The notes beneath the pieces are model-generated. The model saw only the letters and a program-made list of their open reading frames with translations, did no database searches and was not told the origin of the DNA. The position numbers were made by a program, and so were the translations under genes. From the NCBI GenBank assembly GCA_946402275.1, contig CAMIVY010000017.1:1-64000 (forward strand): a stretch of DNA of 64,000 nt, read 5' to 3'. Below are positions 48,880-58,953 of this stretch, in pieces; position 1 is the stretch's first letter, and each line of letters begins with the position of its first letter. The DNA comes from an uncultured Prevotella sp. Lineage in GTDB: Bacteria; Bacteroidota; Bacteroidia; Bacteroidales; Bacteroidaceae.

Positions 48880-51600
48880 TTACTCCTCAACAGCTGCCTG
48901 CGCGGCGGCGAGGCGTGCGATGGGCACACGGAAAGGAGAGCAAGATGCGTAGTTCATGCCAATCTTAGCACAGAACTTCACAGAGCTGGGCTCACCACCA
49001 TGCTCACCACAGATACCGCAGCGAAGCTCGGGACGAATCTCACGACCCTTCTCTACAGCGTACTTGATGAGCTTACCGACACCCTTCTGATCGAGAACCT
49101 GGAATGGGTCAACCTTCAGAATTTTCTTGTCGAGGTAAACAGGCAAGAAGCTGGCAATATCGTCACGAGAGTAACCGAAGGTCATCTGTGTGAGGTCGTT
49201 GGTACCGAATGAGAAGTACTGAGCCTCAGTAGCAATACGGTCTGCTGTCAGAGCAGCACGAGGAATCTCAATCATGGTACCAATCTCGAACTCTACCTCG
49301 ATGCCGTACTCAGCGAATACTTCCTTGGCAGCCTCCAGAATGACTTCCTTCTGCTGCTTCAACTCATAGAGCGTACCAATCAGCGGAACCATTATTTCCG
49401 GCATAGGATTCTTGCCTTCCTTCTTCAGCTCACAGGCTGCACCGAGGATAGCACGGGTCTGCATAGCGGTGATTTCAGGGAAGGTGATACCCAGACGGCA
49501 ACCACGGTGACCCAGCATTGGGTTGTTCTCAGCCAATGAGTCAACACGACGCTTGATATCCTCTACGCTGACGCCCATTTCCTTCGCCATCGTCTCCTGA
49601 CCAGCGAGATCGTGGGGAACGAACTCGTGCAATGGGGGATCCAACAGACGGATGTTAACGGGCAGTCCGTCCATAGCCTCAAGAATACCCTTGAAGTCAG
49701 CCTTCTGGTAAGGCAGCAGCTTGGCAAGAGCCTTCTCGCGACCGGCAGCATCCTTCGACAGAATCATCTCGCGCATAGCGATAATCTTCTTATCCTCGAA
49801 GAACATGTGCTCTGTACGTGTCAGACCGATACCCTTGGCACCGAAGTTGCGAGCAACCTGAGCGTCGTGTGGAGTATCAGCATTGGTGCGAACCTGCAGC
49901 TTGGTGTACTTGTCGCAGAGGTCCATCAGTTCCTTGAAGTCGCCAGAAAGCTCGGCAGCCTTGGTAGGAACTTCACCAGCATAAACCTGACCAGTGGTAC
50001 CATTCAGAGAGATATAGTCGCCCTCCTTATATACTACGCCGTCAATCTCAACGGTCTTATCCTTATAGCTAACATTCAGTGAACCAACACCCGATACGCA
50101 GCACTTACCCATACCACGAGCCACAACGGCAGCGTGTGAGGTCATACCACCACGAGCAGTCAGAATACCCTCAGCAGCAGACATACCGGCGAGGTCCTCT
50201 GGTGATGTCTCGATACGAACGAGCACAACTTTGTGACCGTCCTTGTGCCACTCCTGAGCATCGTCAGCGTGGAATACAATCTGACCACAGGCAGCACCTG
50301 GAGATGCAGGCAGACCCTGAGCAATCACCTTGGCAGAAGCCAGAGCTTTCTTGTCAAATACAGGGTGCAGCAACTCGTCGAGCTTCTGAGGCTCGCAACG
50401 CAGGATGGCAGTCTTCTCGTCAATCTTACCCTCGTGGAGCAGGTCGATGGCAATCTTCACCATAGCGGCACCAGTACGCTTACCGTTACGTGTCTGGAGG
50501 AACCAGAGTTTGCCCTCCTGTACGGTAAACTCCATATCCTGCATATCGCGATAGTGTTCCTCGAGCTTCTCCTGGATACCGTTCAGCTGCTGATAAATCT
50601 CAGGCATTGCCTCCTCCATAGAAGGATACTTAGCTACGCGGTCAGCCTCGCTGATGCCGGCACGCTCAGCCCAGCGCTGAGAACCAATCTTTGTAATCTG
50701 CTGAGGTGTACGGATACCGGCAACAACGTCCTCACCCTGTGCGTTAACCAGATACTCGCCATTGAACAGGTTCTCACCATTGGCAGCATCCCGGCTGAAG
50801 CAAACACCGGTAGCAGAGGTATCGCCCATGTTACCGAATACCATTGCCATTACCGACACGGCTGTACCCCACTCGTCGGGAATTCCTTCCATCTTACGAT
50901 ACAGGATAGCGCGCTCGTTCATCCAAGAACGGAACACAGCGCAGATGGCACCCCACAACTGCTCGATAGGATCGTCGGGGAAGCTCTTGCCGGTGCGTTC
51001 CTTGATGGCAGCCTTGAACAGCTGAACCAACTTCTTCAGCTCGTCAACACTTAGGTCCTTGTCCAACTTCACGCCACGCTCTGCCTTAACCTTCTCGATA
51101 ATCTCCTCGAACGGATCAATGTCGGTTTTGTTTACGGGCTTCATCTCCAGCACCACGTCACCATACATCTGTACGAAACGGCGGTAGGAATCGTAAACGA
51201 AGTGAGGATTGTTGGTCTTCTTCACCATACCCTCTGCCACCTCGTCGTTCAAGCCCAGGTTCAGAATGGTATCCATCATACCCGGCATAGAGGCACGAGC
51301 ACCCGAACGTACAGAGACAAGCAGAGGATTCTCCTTGTCGCCGAACTTCGAGTTCATCAGACCCTCAATATGCTTGACGGCAGCCATCACGTCGTCGTTC
51401 AGGAGCTCCATAATCTTCTCCTGTCCGACCTGATAGTACTCGTTGCAGCAGTCTGTGGTGATTGTGAAACCTGGAGGAACGGGAACACCAATCAGGTTCA
51501 TCTCAGCAAGGTTTGCACCCTTGCCACCCAGTTCCTCACGCATTTTTGCATTACCTTCGGCCTTACCGTTACCGAAGAGGTAAACTCTTTTTTGGCTCAT
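48880..51600 (-). CDS. ppdK: Pyruvate phosphate dikinase
   Basis: A 906-residue enzyme that interconverts pyruvate, ATP and phosphate with phosphoenolpyruvate, AMP and PPi; in this group it links glycolysis and gluconeogenesis. The N-terminal ATP-grasp domain begins KRVYLFGNGKAEGNAKMREE, LGGKGANLAEM; the swivelling phosphohistidine is in RGGMTSHAAVVARGMGKCCV; the PEP/pyruvate barrel has GIGLTRTEHMFF and the catalytic Cys in CGICGEHGG. The end is RLAAAQAAVEE, and copies of this tail recur at 18318 and 28312. Length is normal. Confidence 0.98.
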   Translation of the reverse strand: MSQKRVYLFGNGKAEGNAKMREELGGKGANLAEMNLIGVPVPPGFTITTDCCNEYYQVGQEKIMELLNDDVMAAVKHIEGLMNSKFGDKENPLLVSVRSGARASMPGMMDTILNLGLNDEVAEGMVKKTNNPHFVYDSYRRFVQMYGDVVLEMKPVNKTDIDPFEEIIEKVKAERGVKLDKDLSVDELKKLVQLFKAAIKERTGKSFPDDPIEQLWGAICAVFRSWMNERAILYRKMEGIPDEWGTAVSVMAMVFGNMGDTSATGVCFSRDAANGENLFNGEYLVNAQGEDVVAGIRTPQQITKIGSQRWAERAGISEADRVAKYPSMEEAMPEIYQQLNGIQEKLEEHYRDMQDMEFTVQEGKLWFLQTRNGKRTGAAMVKIAIDLLHEGKIDEKTAILRCEPQKLDELLHPVFDKKALASAKVIAQGLPASPGAACGQIVFHADDAQEWHKDGHKVVLVRIETSPEDLAGMSAAEGILTARGGMTSHAAVVARGMGKCCVSGVGSLNVSYKDKTVEIDGVVYKEGDYISLNGTTGQVYAGEVPTKAAELSGDFKELMDLCDKYTKLQVRTNADTPHDAQVARNFGAKGIGLTRTEHMFFEDKKIIAMREMILSKDAAGREKALAKLLPYQKADFKGILEAMDGLPVNIRLLDPPLHEFVPHDLAGQETMAKEMGVSVEDIKRRVDSLAENNPMLGHRGCRLGITFPEITAMQTRAILGAACELKKEGKNPMPEIMVPLIGTLYELKQQKEVILEAAKEVFAEYGIEVEFEIGTMIEIPRAALTADRIATEAQYFSFGTNDLTQMTFGYSRDDIASFLPVYLDKKILKVDPFQVLDQKGVGKLIKYAVEKGREIRPELRCGICGEHGGEPSSVKFCAKIGMNYASCSPFRVPIARLAAAQAAVEE

Positions 51601-51741
51601 ACGATTTTGAATAGTTTTAAATACGTTTATTATTATGCTATAAAATATTTCAGTACTTAATTTTGCAAAAGTACGAATTTTCCTTCATATCTGCAAATAT
51701 TTTAATATTTATTTTGTACCTTTGCACCTAAAAGAGAAACT

Positions 51742-53229
51742 ATGGCAAGAAAGAAGAAACCATTACCACTCCTGGAGAGTGTTAAAATAGAGGCTATTGC
51801 AGCTGAAGGAAAATGCCTGTTCCATTGGAACGACCTCGTAGTCTTCGTGTCTTTCTGTGTTCCTGGCGACGTGTGCGATGTACAAATCCGCCGCAAGAAG
51901 CACTCCTTTGCCGAAGGCGAGGTGGTGCGCTTCATAGAATATAGTAAGGTACGCGCGATTCCTTTCTGCCAACACTTCGGTGTGTGCGGAGGTTGTAAAT
52001 GGCAAAACCTGCCCTACGAGGAGCAACTGAAATTCAAACAGCAGCAGGTTTATGACCAGTTGTCACGCATCGGCAAGATAGAATTGCCAGAATTCCGTCC
52101 TATTCTGGGTTCTGTGCATACTCAGGAATATCGCAACAAGCTTGACTTCGGATGTGCCAATAAGCGATGGATAACCAAAGAGCAAATGAGGAATGAGGAA
52201 TTAGAAATAAGAAATGATTCAGCAGACATTCCTCGTACTCATTCCCTGAAAGACCATCCTGCCATCGGATTCCACATCACTGGAGCTTTTGACAAAATCC
52301 TGCCTATCGAGAAATGCTGGCTGATGGACGATTTGCAAAACCAGATACGTAATGAAGTACTTGAATACGCAAAACACAATAATTTGAGTTTCTTTGACTT
52401 ACGACAACAGACAGGACTACTTCGCGACGTCATTGTACGTAATTCTAACTCCAGAGAATGGATGGTTATAGTGCAGTTTCACTACGACGAGACAGGCGGA
52501 GAAAAAGAGGCTTTGGGACTGCTGAAACATATTGCCGACAAATTCCCACAGATTACCTCCCTACTCTACCTGGACAACCAGAAGTGCAACGACACTATTG
52601 GCGACCAGGACATTCTGGTATTCAAGGGCAAAGACCACATCTTCGAACTAATGGAGGACCTAAAGTTCAAGGTGGGTCCAAAGTCGTTCTACCAGACCAA
52701 TACCGAACAGGCTTACCATTTGTACTCTGTAGCCCGTGAATTTGCATTCTCAGACATCCGACATCAGACTTCAGACATCAAGCCCCTCGTTTACGACCTA
52801 TACACTGGCACCGGCACCATTGCCAACTTTGTGGCTAAGAAGGCTCGTCAGGTGATTGGCATCGAATATGTGCCCGAGGCTATCGAGGACGCTAAAGTCA
52901 ACTCACAACTCAACGGCATTGAGAACACCCTGTTCTATGCCGGCGACATGAAAGACATCCTGACCGATGGCTTCATTGCAGAACACGGCAGGCCGGATGT
53001 CATCATTACCGATCCGCCTCGTGCAGGAATGCACCCAGACGTCATCAAGACCATTCTGAACGCTGCGCCCAAGCGTATTGTCTATGTATCGTGCAATCCT
53101 GCCACGCAGGCTCGCGACCTGCACGACATGGACGCCGCCTATCGGGTGGCTGCCGTACAACCTGTCGATATGTTCCCCCACACACCACACGTTGAAAACG
53201 TGGTACTCCTGGAACGCCGTGACCAATAA
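51742..53229 (+). CDS. rlmD: 23S rRNA uracil-C5-methyltransferase
   Basis: A 495-residue RlmD/RumA-type methyltransferase that makes m5U in 23S rRNA from S-adenosylmethionine. A TRAM-like N-terminus is followed by the [4Fe-4S] Cys set in FCQHFGVCGGCKWQNLPYEE, the SAM motif in VYDLYTGTGTIANFVAKKAR, then DPPRAGMHPDV and the catalytic Cys in VSCNPATQARDL. Two segments look like intergenic repeats translated in frame: MRNEELEIRND (~residues 149-159) and SDIRHQTSDIK (~337-347). The -7 box TACCTTTG lies at 51717-51724. Confidence 0.93.
   Translation: MARKKKPLPLLESVKIEAIAAEGKCLFHWNDLVVFVSFCVPGDVCDVQIRRKKHSFAEGEVVRFIEYSKVRAIPFCQHFGVCGGCKWQNLPYEEQLKFKQQQVYDQLSRIGKIELPEFRPILGSVHTQEYRNKLDFGCANKRWITKEQMRNEELEIRNDSADIPRTHSLKDHPAIGFHITGAFDKILPIEKCWLMDDLQNQIRNEVLEYAKHNNLSFFDLRQQTGLLRDVIVRNSNSREWMVIVQFHYDETGGEKEALGLLKHIADKFPQITSLLYLDNQKCNDTIGDQDILVFKGKDHIFELMEDLKFKVGPKSFYQTNTEQAYHLYSVAREFAFSDIRHQTSDIKPLVYDLYTGTGTIANFVAKKARQVIGIEYVPEAIEDAKVNSQLNGIENTLFYAGDMKDILTDGFIAEHGRPDVIITDPPRAGMHPDVIKTILNAAPKRIVYVSCNPATQARDLHDMDAAYRVAAVQPVDMFPHTPHVENVVLLERRDQ
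52186..52217. repeat. ATGAGGAATGA-type repeat within rlmD
   Basis: ATGAGGAATGAGGAATTAGA and AATAAGAAATGA: an imperfect short tandem array, of the same type as the intergenic array at 60921-60949 and the one at the 15780-15816 gene joint. Confidence 0.7.
52751..52780. repeat. CAGACATC-type repeat within rlmD
   Basis: CAGACATCCGACATCAGACT and TCAGACATCA: a tandem array of about 8-base units, read in frame as SDIRHQTSDIK. Confidence 0.65.
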
Positions 53230-53254
53230 CACATTATATTTTAAAAATCATATT

Positions 53255-54430
53255 ATGAAAAAACTATCGTTACTCCTCGCCATGATGATGCTTGCCTTTA
53301 TCAGCATTAGTGCAGAGGAACAAGAAAAACAAGAGAGCCCGAAAAAGACACTCATTGAACTTCCACAATGGGTAAAGAACATCAAATTCAGTGGATATGG
53401 CATCCTACAATACCAGGGCATGGACCCATATAAGAAAGGGAAAGACGAGAATGGAAATCCTATTCTAGAAAAGAACTCTTCCAACTCTTTCAACCTTCGT
53501 CTGGCCCGTTTCATTATGGACGGCAAGATTGGTGATTTCGACTGGCGCGTCCAGATTCAAGGCACAAACGCCACAGGCCCAGGGCAGCCAACTGTTCAGA
53601 TGATTGACCTTTATACAGAATGGAGAAGATTTCCAGAGTTTAAGATCCGTGCCGGTCAGTTCAAACGTGCCTTTACCTTTGAAAACCCCACTAATCCCAT
53701 CACACAGGGTTGGCGCAGCTATGCCGATATTATCAACAAGCTTTCCGCCTTTGGCGACCGTACGGGTGAAAAGGCATCAGGAGGACGCGATATCGGTATC
53801 CAATTGTCAGGTGACTTGTTCCCCAATGCCAGTGGGCGTCGCGTGTTACATTATCAGATAGGCGTCTATAATGGCGAGGGTGTTAACGAGAAAGACAAGG
53901 ACAATCGTAAAGACATCATCGGTGGTCTCTGGGTAATGCCCATCAAAGGCGTACGCATCGGTGCCTTCGGATGGACCGGTAGCCGCGGTGACATGCTAGA
54001 CCCGATAACTGGCACGAAACGCAGCATCGAGAAAAACCGTTATGCCTTCTCTGCTGAGTACGACAAGGACGGTTACACTTTCCGCGCGGAGTACATCCAC
54101 AGCCAAGGTTGGGGTGCTGCCTCTCCTGGCAACAACGTGCGCGAGATAGACTACAGCAAAGGCGACAAGGCTGATGGTTGGTACGTTTTCGGCATTGTAC
54201 CAATCATTAAGAACAAGCTTTTCGCCAAAGCCCGTTACCAGACCTATCGCAATCAGAAAGACTGGGCTACTTCTGTGAATCAGATTGAGTGCGGTCTGAA
54301 CTATTTCTTCACGAAGAACCTGGAAATACACTTAGAGTATTCTCGCGTCAACGACCGGAGTATAGAAACACTTACAGAAGCAAAGCACAACTACAACCTC
54401 ATAGATGTGCAAATGGCCTTCAGGTTTTAA
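53255..54430 (+). CDS. Outer-membrane porin (phosphate-selective porin O/P type)
   Basis: About 391 residues with a signal peptide (KKLSLLLAMMMLAFISISA). The body is a beta-barrel of the porin O/P family: WVKNIKFSGYGILQYQGMD, FNLRLARFIMDGKIGDFDWR, FKIRAGQFKRAFTFENPTNP and the C-terminal YNLIDVQMAFRF ending in Phe. The start at 53255 follows the rlmD stop by 25 bp; the longer frame overlaps rlmD and was rejected. It probably lets anions or small solutes pass the outer membrane. Confidence 0.9.
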   Translation: MKKLSLLLAMMMLAFISISAEEQEKQESPKKTLIELPQWVKNIKFSGYGILQYQGMDPYKKGKDENGNPILEKNSSNSFNLRLARFIMDGKIGDFDWRVQIQGTNATGPGQPTVQMIDLYTEWRRFPEFKIRAGQFKRAFTFENPTNPITQGWRSYADIINKLSAFGDRTGEKASGGRDIGIQLSGDLFPNASGRRVLHYQIGVYNGEGVNEKDKDNRKDIIGGLWVMPIKGVRIGAFGWTGSRGDMLDPITGTKRSIEKNRYAFSAEYDKDGYTFRAEYIHSQGWGAASPGNNVREIDYSKGDKADGWYVFGIVPIIKNKLFAKARYQTYRNQKDWATSVNQIECGLNYFFTKNLEIHLEYSRVNDRSIETLTEAKHNYNLIDVQMAFRF

Positions 54431-55410
54431 TAATTCTTACCCCAAAAGCTGCGGAGGGTGAAATATAACCACTCCTGCAATCTGAAAAGGAGCCAATACT
54501 TACAGGGACGATAGCCGAATTTGGTTATCGTCTCTTTTTTTAATGAGGCACGGTTTATCGTTTGCCAGATGCGGTGCAACTCAGATAACCCATATCGCCT
54601 GTCTTCCGCTGACAATGCCGCCCCATGAACATGGTAGAACATATAACAGTCTATTAAAATCAGCCAGCGTCTGTTTTCATAGTTTTCAAGAATTTCCCGA
54701 GAAGCCCCCATTCCCTCCAGTTGTCGCTTCAGACTCTCGTTGGCTCGCATATAGTCAAAGCGGCGAACAGAAACCTGATGAGTAACAGACGTTGAATGCA
54801 TCCAATAATAATAGATGCCCTCGCAATAGCGGACTTCCCGTGAATGATAAAAATGCAAATGGGTGGTATTGTCGTCACTATAGGACCTACATGTCTCATC
54901 ATAAGGGTATTGACGGTGCAAGTCCGCACGTATCATATAGACTCCATGAATCTTCCAGTTGTCCATGCTCATAGTGAATGCCTCCTTACCAGTCAACACC
55001 TCAAAGATCTGTGACGGATGCGGTGTCTCAACACCATTCAGGACAGTCTTCACCTGGAAGAGTACACAATCTGTCTGTCCATGAGATTCAAACACGCTGA
55101 CAGCCTGCTCCAGCGCATCGTCAGAAAACGTATCGTCAGCATCCAAAAAACAGATATAGTCACCCTTCGCCCTCTTCAGTCCAATATTACGGGCATGGGC
55201 CTGACCTCCGTTCTTTGTCAGTGCTATCACCTCTATTCGACTGTCCCGTTCTTCCCATTCACGCAGTAAAGCCAACGACCCGTCCGTAGAAGCATCGTCA
55301 ACACAAATCAATTGCCAGTCTCTCAAGGTCTGGTTCATCATCGAACCAATACTTGCCGGCAACCACTGCTGTGCATTATAGACAGCCATGAGTACAGTCA
55401 CTTTAGCCAT
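54427..55410 (-). CDS. Glycosyltransferase family 2
   Basis: A 327-residue GT2 enzyme with a GT-A fold: VTVLMAVYNAQQWLPASIGS, ICVDDASTDGSLALLREWEE and the DxD-like YICFLDADDTF. It transfers a sugar from an activated nucleotide donor in the cytosol. Its start overlaps the flippase gene, so both probably serve the same cell-surface polysaccharide. Confidence 0.95.
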   Translation of the reverse strand: MAKVTVLMAVYNAQQWLPASIGSMMNQTLRDWQLICVDDASTDGSLALLREWEERDSRIEVIALTKNGGQAHARNIGLKRAKGDYICFLDADDTFSDDALEQAVSVFESHGQTDCVLFQVKTVLNGVETPHPSQIFEVLTGKEAFTMSMDNWKIHGVYMIRADLHRQYPYDETCRSYSDDNTTHLHFYHSREVRYCEGIYYYWMHSTSVTHQVSVRRFDYMRANESLKRQLEGMGASREILENYENRRWLILIDCYMFYHVHGAALSAEDRRYGLSELHRIWQTINRASLKKETITKFGYRPCKYWLLFRLQEWLYFTLRSFWGKNY

Positions 55411-56899
55411 GACGGGAGAAACGACGTTTTAAGTTAGACATCAGCTTATTCCATAACGCCACTTTACGATAAAAGGTATAAAGAGTCGCTGCAGAAGTAA
55501 TTACGAATACCAGCAATCCCCCTATCCACCATTGCCAACCGTCCGTGAAAGTTGCCAACAGGAAAGCAACGACGCCTAGCGAAAGATGAAGAATTGAATA
55601 CTTCATCACTGAGAACGTAGGACAATAATGATATTTCAAGTATGTATAACCCATCAGCAAGAAATAGTCGAAAAAGGCACTTATTGTGATGGCAACACCC
55701 GTTCCTAACAACTGCCACTCGCTATATCCCCAGATAACTAACAGAACCACCAAAATGTCATAGACTGCCTCCAGGAAGAGATAGGAAAGCGAATCGCCCT
55801 TTGCCAAGGGCAGATAAGCAATAGGCAACTTGATGGCTCGCAGGTAGATTGCCAAAAGAAGAATGCGAACCATATCGACAACAGGCATAAACTTGGTGGT
55901 AAACAGAATGGGAATCACAAAAGGCATCGCAAACTGAGCTGCCACCAGCATGGGTGAAATAAGCAACAGCGATACTTCTATTTGCTTGTTGATAATATCG
56001 TTGCAATTCTGCCATTGGCTGTTCACTGCTGACAAGCGAGGAAAGAAATCGGTTTCCATTGCCGAGAACACCAGTCCGGCATACGTCATCGTCAGGATAT
56101 ATCCCGTATTATATAGGCCTACTGTCTCCAAGTCGGAAACATTGTTGAGATAAGTTCTGATGACGAATTCCGCACCACTGCCCAACACACCGGCCAGAGT
56201 GAAAGCCACTCCTAAGCGGACCATCCCCATGCCCTCGCCCAAAACGCCTTTGGCACCTGCAAGGCGCAAAGGATAAAGACGATAGGATCGCTGAATGGTT
56301 AAGAGAAGCATTGTTAATCCCATGAGAACCATAACGGGAACAATACCACTTTGTCCGAAGAAATAATAAATAGGAATGGCGATGACAAGCGCAGACAGCA
56401 TACCATACACCTGTATCACAGCCAGCGATTTCAATTGGCGAGCACCTTTCAGAATAGCAGTCTCCCCACCAGTTACAGCAAGCAAGGCCACCAACGGAGA
56501 GAGTAATACAAAGTGGAGTGTGTGGTCACCCCATGAGAAGGTAAAGTTGCTCAACAGCGGACCTATCAGGATGCACAACAACATACCCACAAGTCCTGTC
56601 AGCAACGACCACGCTCGGACGACCTTGATAAAATGGGCTATTCTTGCTTCATCACCCGTATCAAAGAGTTCCGACACATTACGTACCGCACTGAACGATA
56701 CCCCCAGATTGGTGGATTGCGAAATGAAATTAACAGTGGTTTGGAAAAGCGACGCCAGTCCCATACCTTCAGGACCCAACAACATGGCTACAACTTTATT
56801 GCGCACAAGACTGATAAGTATATTCAGGCCTTGCACGCCTCCGAACACACCAGTATATTTCAGCACGTGGCCGTAGCTATCGTCGCGCTCTTCTTTCAT
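55403..56899 (-). CDS. Polysaccharide flippase (Wzx/O-antigen translocase type)
   Basis: A 498-residue integral membrane protein with about twelve to fourteen spans, starting with KYTGVFGGVQGLNILISLVR, NKVVAMLLGPEGMGLASLFQ. This is the MATE-like MOP superfamily lipid-linked oligosaccharide flippase of O-antigen or capsule systems. It is followed by an overlapping GT2 gene. The region upstream holds divergent promoters with the next GT2 gene. Confidence 0.93.
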   Translation of the reverse strand: MKEERDDSYGHVLKYTGVFGGVQGLNILISLVRNKVVAMLLGPEGMGLASLFQTTVNFISQSTNLGVSFSAVRNVSELFDTGDEARIAHFIKVVRAWSLLTGLVGMLLCILIGPLLSNFTFSWGDHTLHFVLLSPLVALLAVTGGETAILKGARQLKSLAVIQVYGMLSALVIAIPIYYFFGQSGIVPVMVLMGLTMLLLTIQRSYRLYPLRLAGAKGVLGEGMGMVRLGVAFTLAGVLGSGAEFVIRTYLNNVSDLETVGLYNTGYILTMTYAGLVFSAMETDFFPRLSAVNSQWQNCNDIINKQIEVSLLLISPMLVAAQFAMPFVIPILFTTKFMPVVDMVRILLLAIYLRAIKLPIAYLPLAKGDSLSYLFLEAVYDILVVLLVIWGYSEWQLLGTGVAITISAFFDYFLLMGYTYLKYHYCPTFSVMKYSILHLSLGVVAFLLATFTDGWQWWIGGLLVFVITSAATLYTFYRKVALWNKLMSNLKRRFSRHG

Positions 56900-56971
56900 A
56901 ATTACTTAAAAAGTAAACGCAAAATTACTACTTTTATTACGTATTTGCAAATAATTTCGTACTTTTGCAAC

Positions 56972-57946
56972 ATGAACTTGAAAGAAAACAAGCCATTAGT
57001 CAGTTTTATCCTGACCTATTATAATTTGCCCACACAGATGTTGTGTGAGTGCATTGAAAGCATACTGGCTCTCTCGCTTCGTCCTGATGAGCGTGAGATT
57101 ATCGTTATTGACGATGGTTCGGAGGTGAGTCCCATGAATGCTCTCACACAATATGAAGATGAAATCATTTATGTCAGGCAGAAAAACCAAGGGCTAAGCG
57201 TTGCACGCAACGCTGGAATTAATATGTCAACGGCCAAATACATACAGTTTGTTGACGGTGACGACTACCTTGTGAAAAAGCCCTATGAGCATTGTCTGGA
57301 CATCATACATAACGAAAAAAACATAGACATGGTAGTATTCGACTTCACCAGCAATACTGCCGACCAGACGCCATTTGATGACCTGCCAATAATGAGCGGA
57401 ACAGAATATATGCGTACAAGAAACATTCATGGTACGGCTTGGGGCTATCTTTTCCGACGTATTTCTTTGAGCGAGCTACGTTTCACACCTAGTATATGGC
57501 ATGAAGACGAAGAATTTACCCCCCAACTGCTTTTACGTGCCGAGCGCATTATTGTCACCAAAGCCAAGGCTTACTATTATAACAAGCGCCCAGGAACAAT
57601 TACAACTCACAATGACAATGAAAGTAAACAGAAACGACTCAACGACTTTAGTGGGGTGATAGACCGCCTGTGTTACTTGGCTGATCGTGTTCCACAGAAT
57701 GACCGTCTGGCTCTTCAACGTCGCATTGCCCAACTGACGATGGCTTATATCTATCAAGTCATCATCCAGCTACGTTCTCGTCAAGCACTCAATGATTGTC
57801 TGGACAGTTTGCGTAACAGAGGACTCTTTCCCCTGCCCGACCGTGACTACACACAGAAATACAAGTGGTTCCGTAAAATGACGAATTCCGCTATTGGACG
57901 AACCATTCTACTGAATTCCCTGCCATATCTTAAACCAGAAAGATAG
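56972..57946 (+). CDS. Glycosyltransferase family 2, possibly leaderless
   Basis: A 324-residue GT2 enzyme: PLVSFILTYYNLPTQMLCEC, IIVIDDGSEVSPMNALTQYE and the DxD motif in YIQFVDGDDYL. The start ATG at 56972 follows a -7 box TACTTTTG (56960-56967) by only four bases, so the transcript may have almost no 5' leader. The long in-frame extension to 56633 is antisense to the flippase gene. The next GT2 gene begins two bases after its stop. Confidence 0.92.
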   Translation: MNLKENKPLVSFILTYYNLPTQMLCECIESILALSLRPDEREIIVIDDGSEVSPMNALTQYEDEIIYVRQKNQGLSVARNAGINMSTAKYIQFVDGDDYLVKKPYEHCLDIIHNEKNIDMVVFDFTSNTADQTPFDDLPIMSGTEYMRTRNIHGTAWGYLFRRISLSELRFTPSIWHEDEEFTPQLLLRAERIIVTKAKAYYYNKRPGTITTHNDNESKQKRLNDFSGVIDRLCYLADRVPQNDRLALQRRIAQLTMAYIYQVIIQLRSRQALNDCLDSLRNRGLFPLPDRDYTQKYKWFRKMTNSAIGRTILLNSLPYLKPER

Positions 57947-57948
57947 TT

Positions 57949-58953
57949 ATGAAGCCAACGATATCAATCATTGTCATTACCTATAATCAAGAGGAAACGA
58001 TAGGTCGCACACTGGATTCTATCCTCATGCAGCAATGTCATGTACCTTATGAGATTGTCATTGGTGAAGACTGTTCTACTGATACCACTTTGGCTGTTTG
58101 TCAAAAATATGCTGACCAACACCCTGGCATCATCAGGATTCTAGCTAACAAAGAAAACAAAGGACCCGCAAACAACTACTTCGACTGCATGTTGCAATGC
58201 AGAGGAGAATACATAGCAGACTGTGCAGGCGATGATTTCTGGTGCGACCCTAGGAAATTGGAGAAAGAAGTTTCCATATTGGAATTCAACCCTGATGTCA
58301 CATTGGTACATACAGCATGGAACAACTATCATGTCAATTCTGGACTGACTACAGACAGTAATTCCCAACCATTCACAGCCCCTATTACCAAAGGAATAGA
58401 GATGCTTGAAGACATCATTATTCAAACCAGAATCCCTGTTATTCATCTGTGTACTTCACTATATCGGAAATCTATTGTTCTTGCAGAATTGGAAAAAGAT
58501 GAATTCATGTTCCGCAACAAGGAATTCGGTTGCGAAGACCTGCAGGTTGCCTTTACCATGGCACAACAGGGTAACATTGCTTATCTTCCAGAAAGGACAT
58601 TAAACTATAGTGTTGGAGGAGAGACCATTTCCTCTCCTACTAACCATCATCAATTATTCCTCTTTACCAAGCGAGTCAGCAGCTTAAGCTACTATCTTTC
58701 TCAGAAATATAATCTCCACAGTCCACGCATAGACAACTATTTCTGTCATCGTATCTATGAATTAGGCATGCATGCCTTCCGTGCACATGATAAACAACTA
58801 TTCTATGAGACCCTGCAATATGAAGAAGAATGGAAGGTTCGCAGAACAAATAAAGTAGCTATCGTCTTTTTTGTCATGCGCCATAAGTGGATATGGGCTT
58901 TGGCTTTACAGGTCCGTAGTGCCTTTGTCACTTTGAAGCGACTATTTCGCTGA
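57949..58953 (+). CDS. Glycosyltransferase family 2
   Basis: A 334-residue GT2 enzyme: ISIIVITYNQEETIGRTLDS, ILMQQCHVPYEIVIGEDCST and the acceptor-side motif DCAGDDFWCDP. It is co-transcribed with the previous gene. Its last codons overlap the convergent GT4 gene by about 26 bases. Confidence 0.94.
   Translation: MKPTISIIVITYNQEETIGRTLDSILMQQCHVPYEIVIGEDCSTDTTLAVCQKYADQHPGIIRILANKENKGPANNYFDCMLQCRGEYIADCAGDDFWCDPRKLEKEVSILEFNPDVTLVHTAWNNYHVNSGLTTDSNSQPFTAPITKGIEMLEDIIIQTRIPVIHLCTSLYRKSIVLAELEKDEFMFRNKEFGCEDLQVAFTMAQQGNIAYLPERTLNYSVGGETISSPTNHHQLFLFTKRVSSLSYYLSQKYNLHSPRIDNYFCHRIYELGMHAFRAHDKQLFYETLQYEEEWKVRRTNKVAIVFFVMRHKWIWALALQVRSAFVTLKRLFR

Noticed and set aside
53078..53254. Longer start for the porin
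   Set aside because: The extension lies inside rlmD in another frame; the signal peptide begins at 53255.
56633..56971. Longer start for the first plus-strand glycosyltransferase
   Set aside because: It is antisense to the flippase gene and crosses a -7 box; the GT2 fold starts after 56972.
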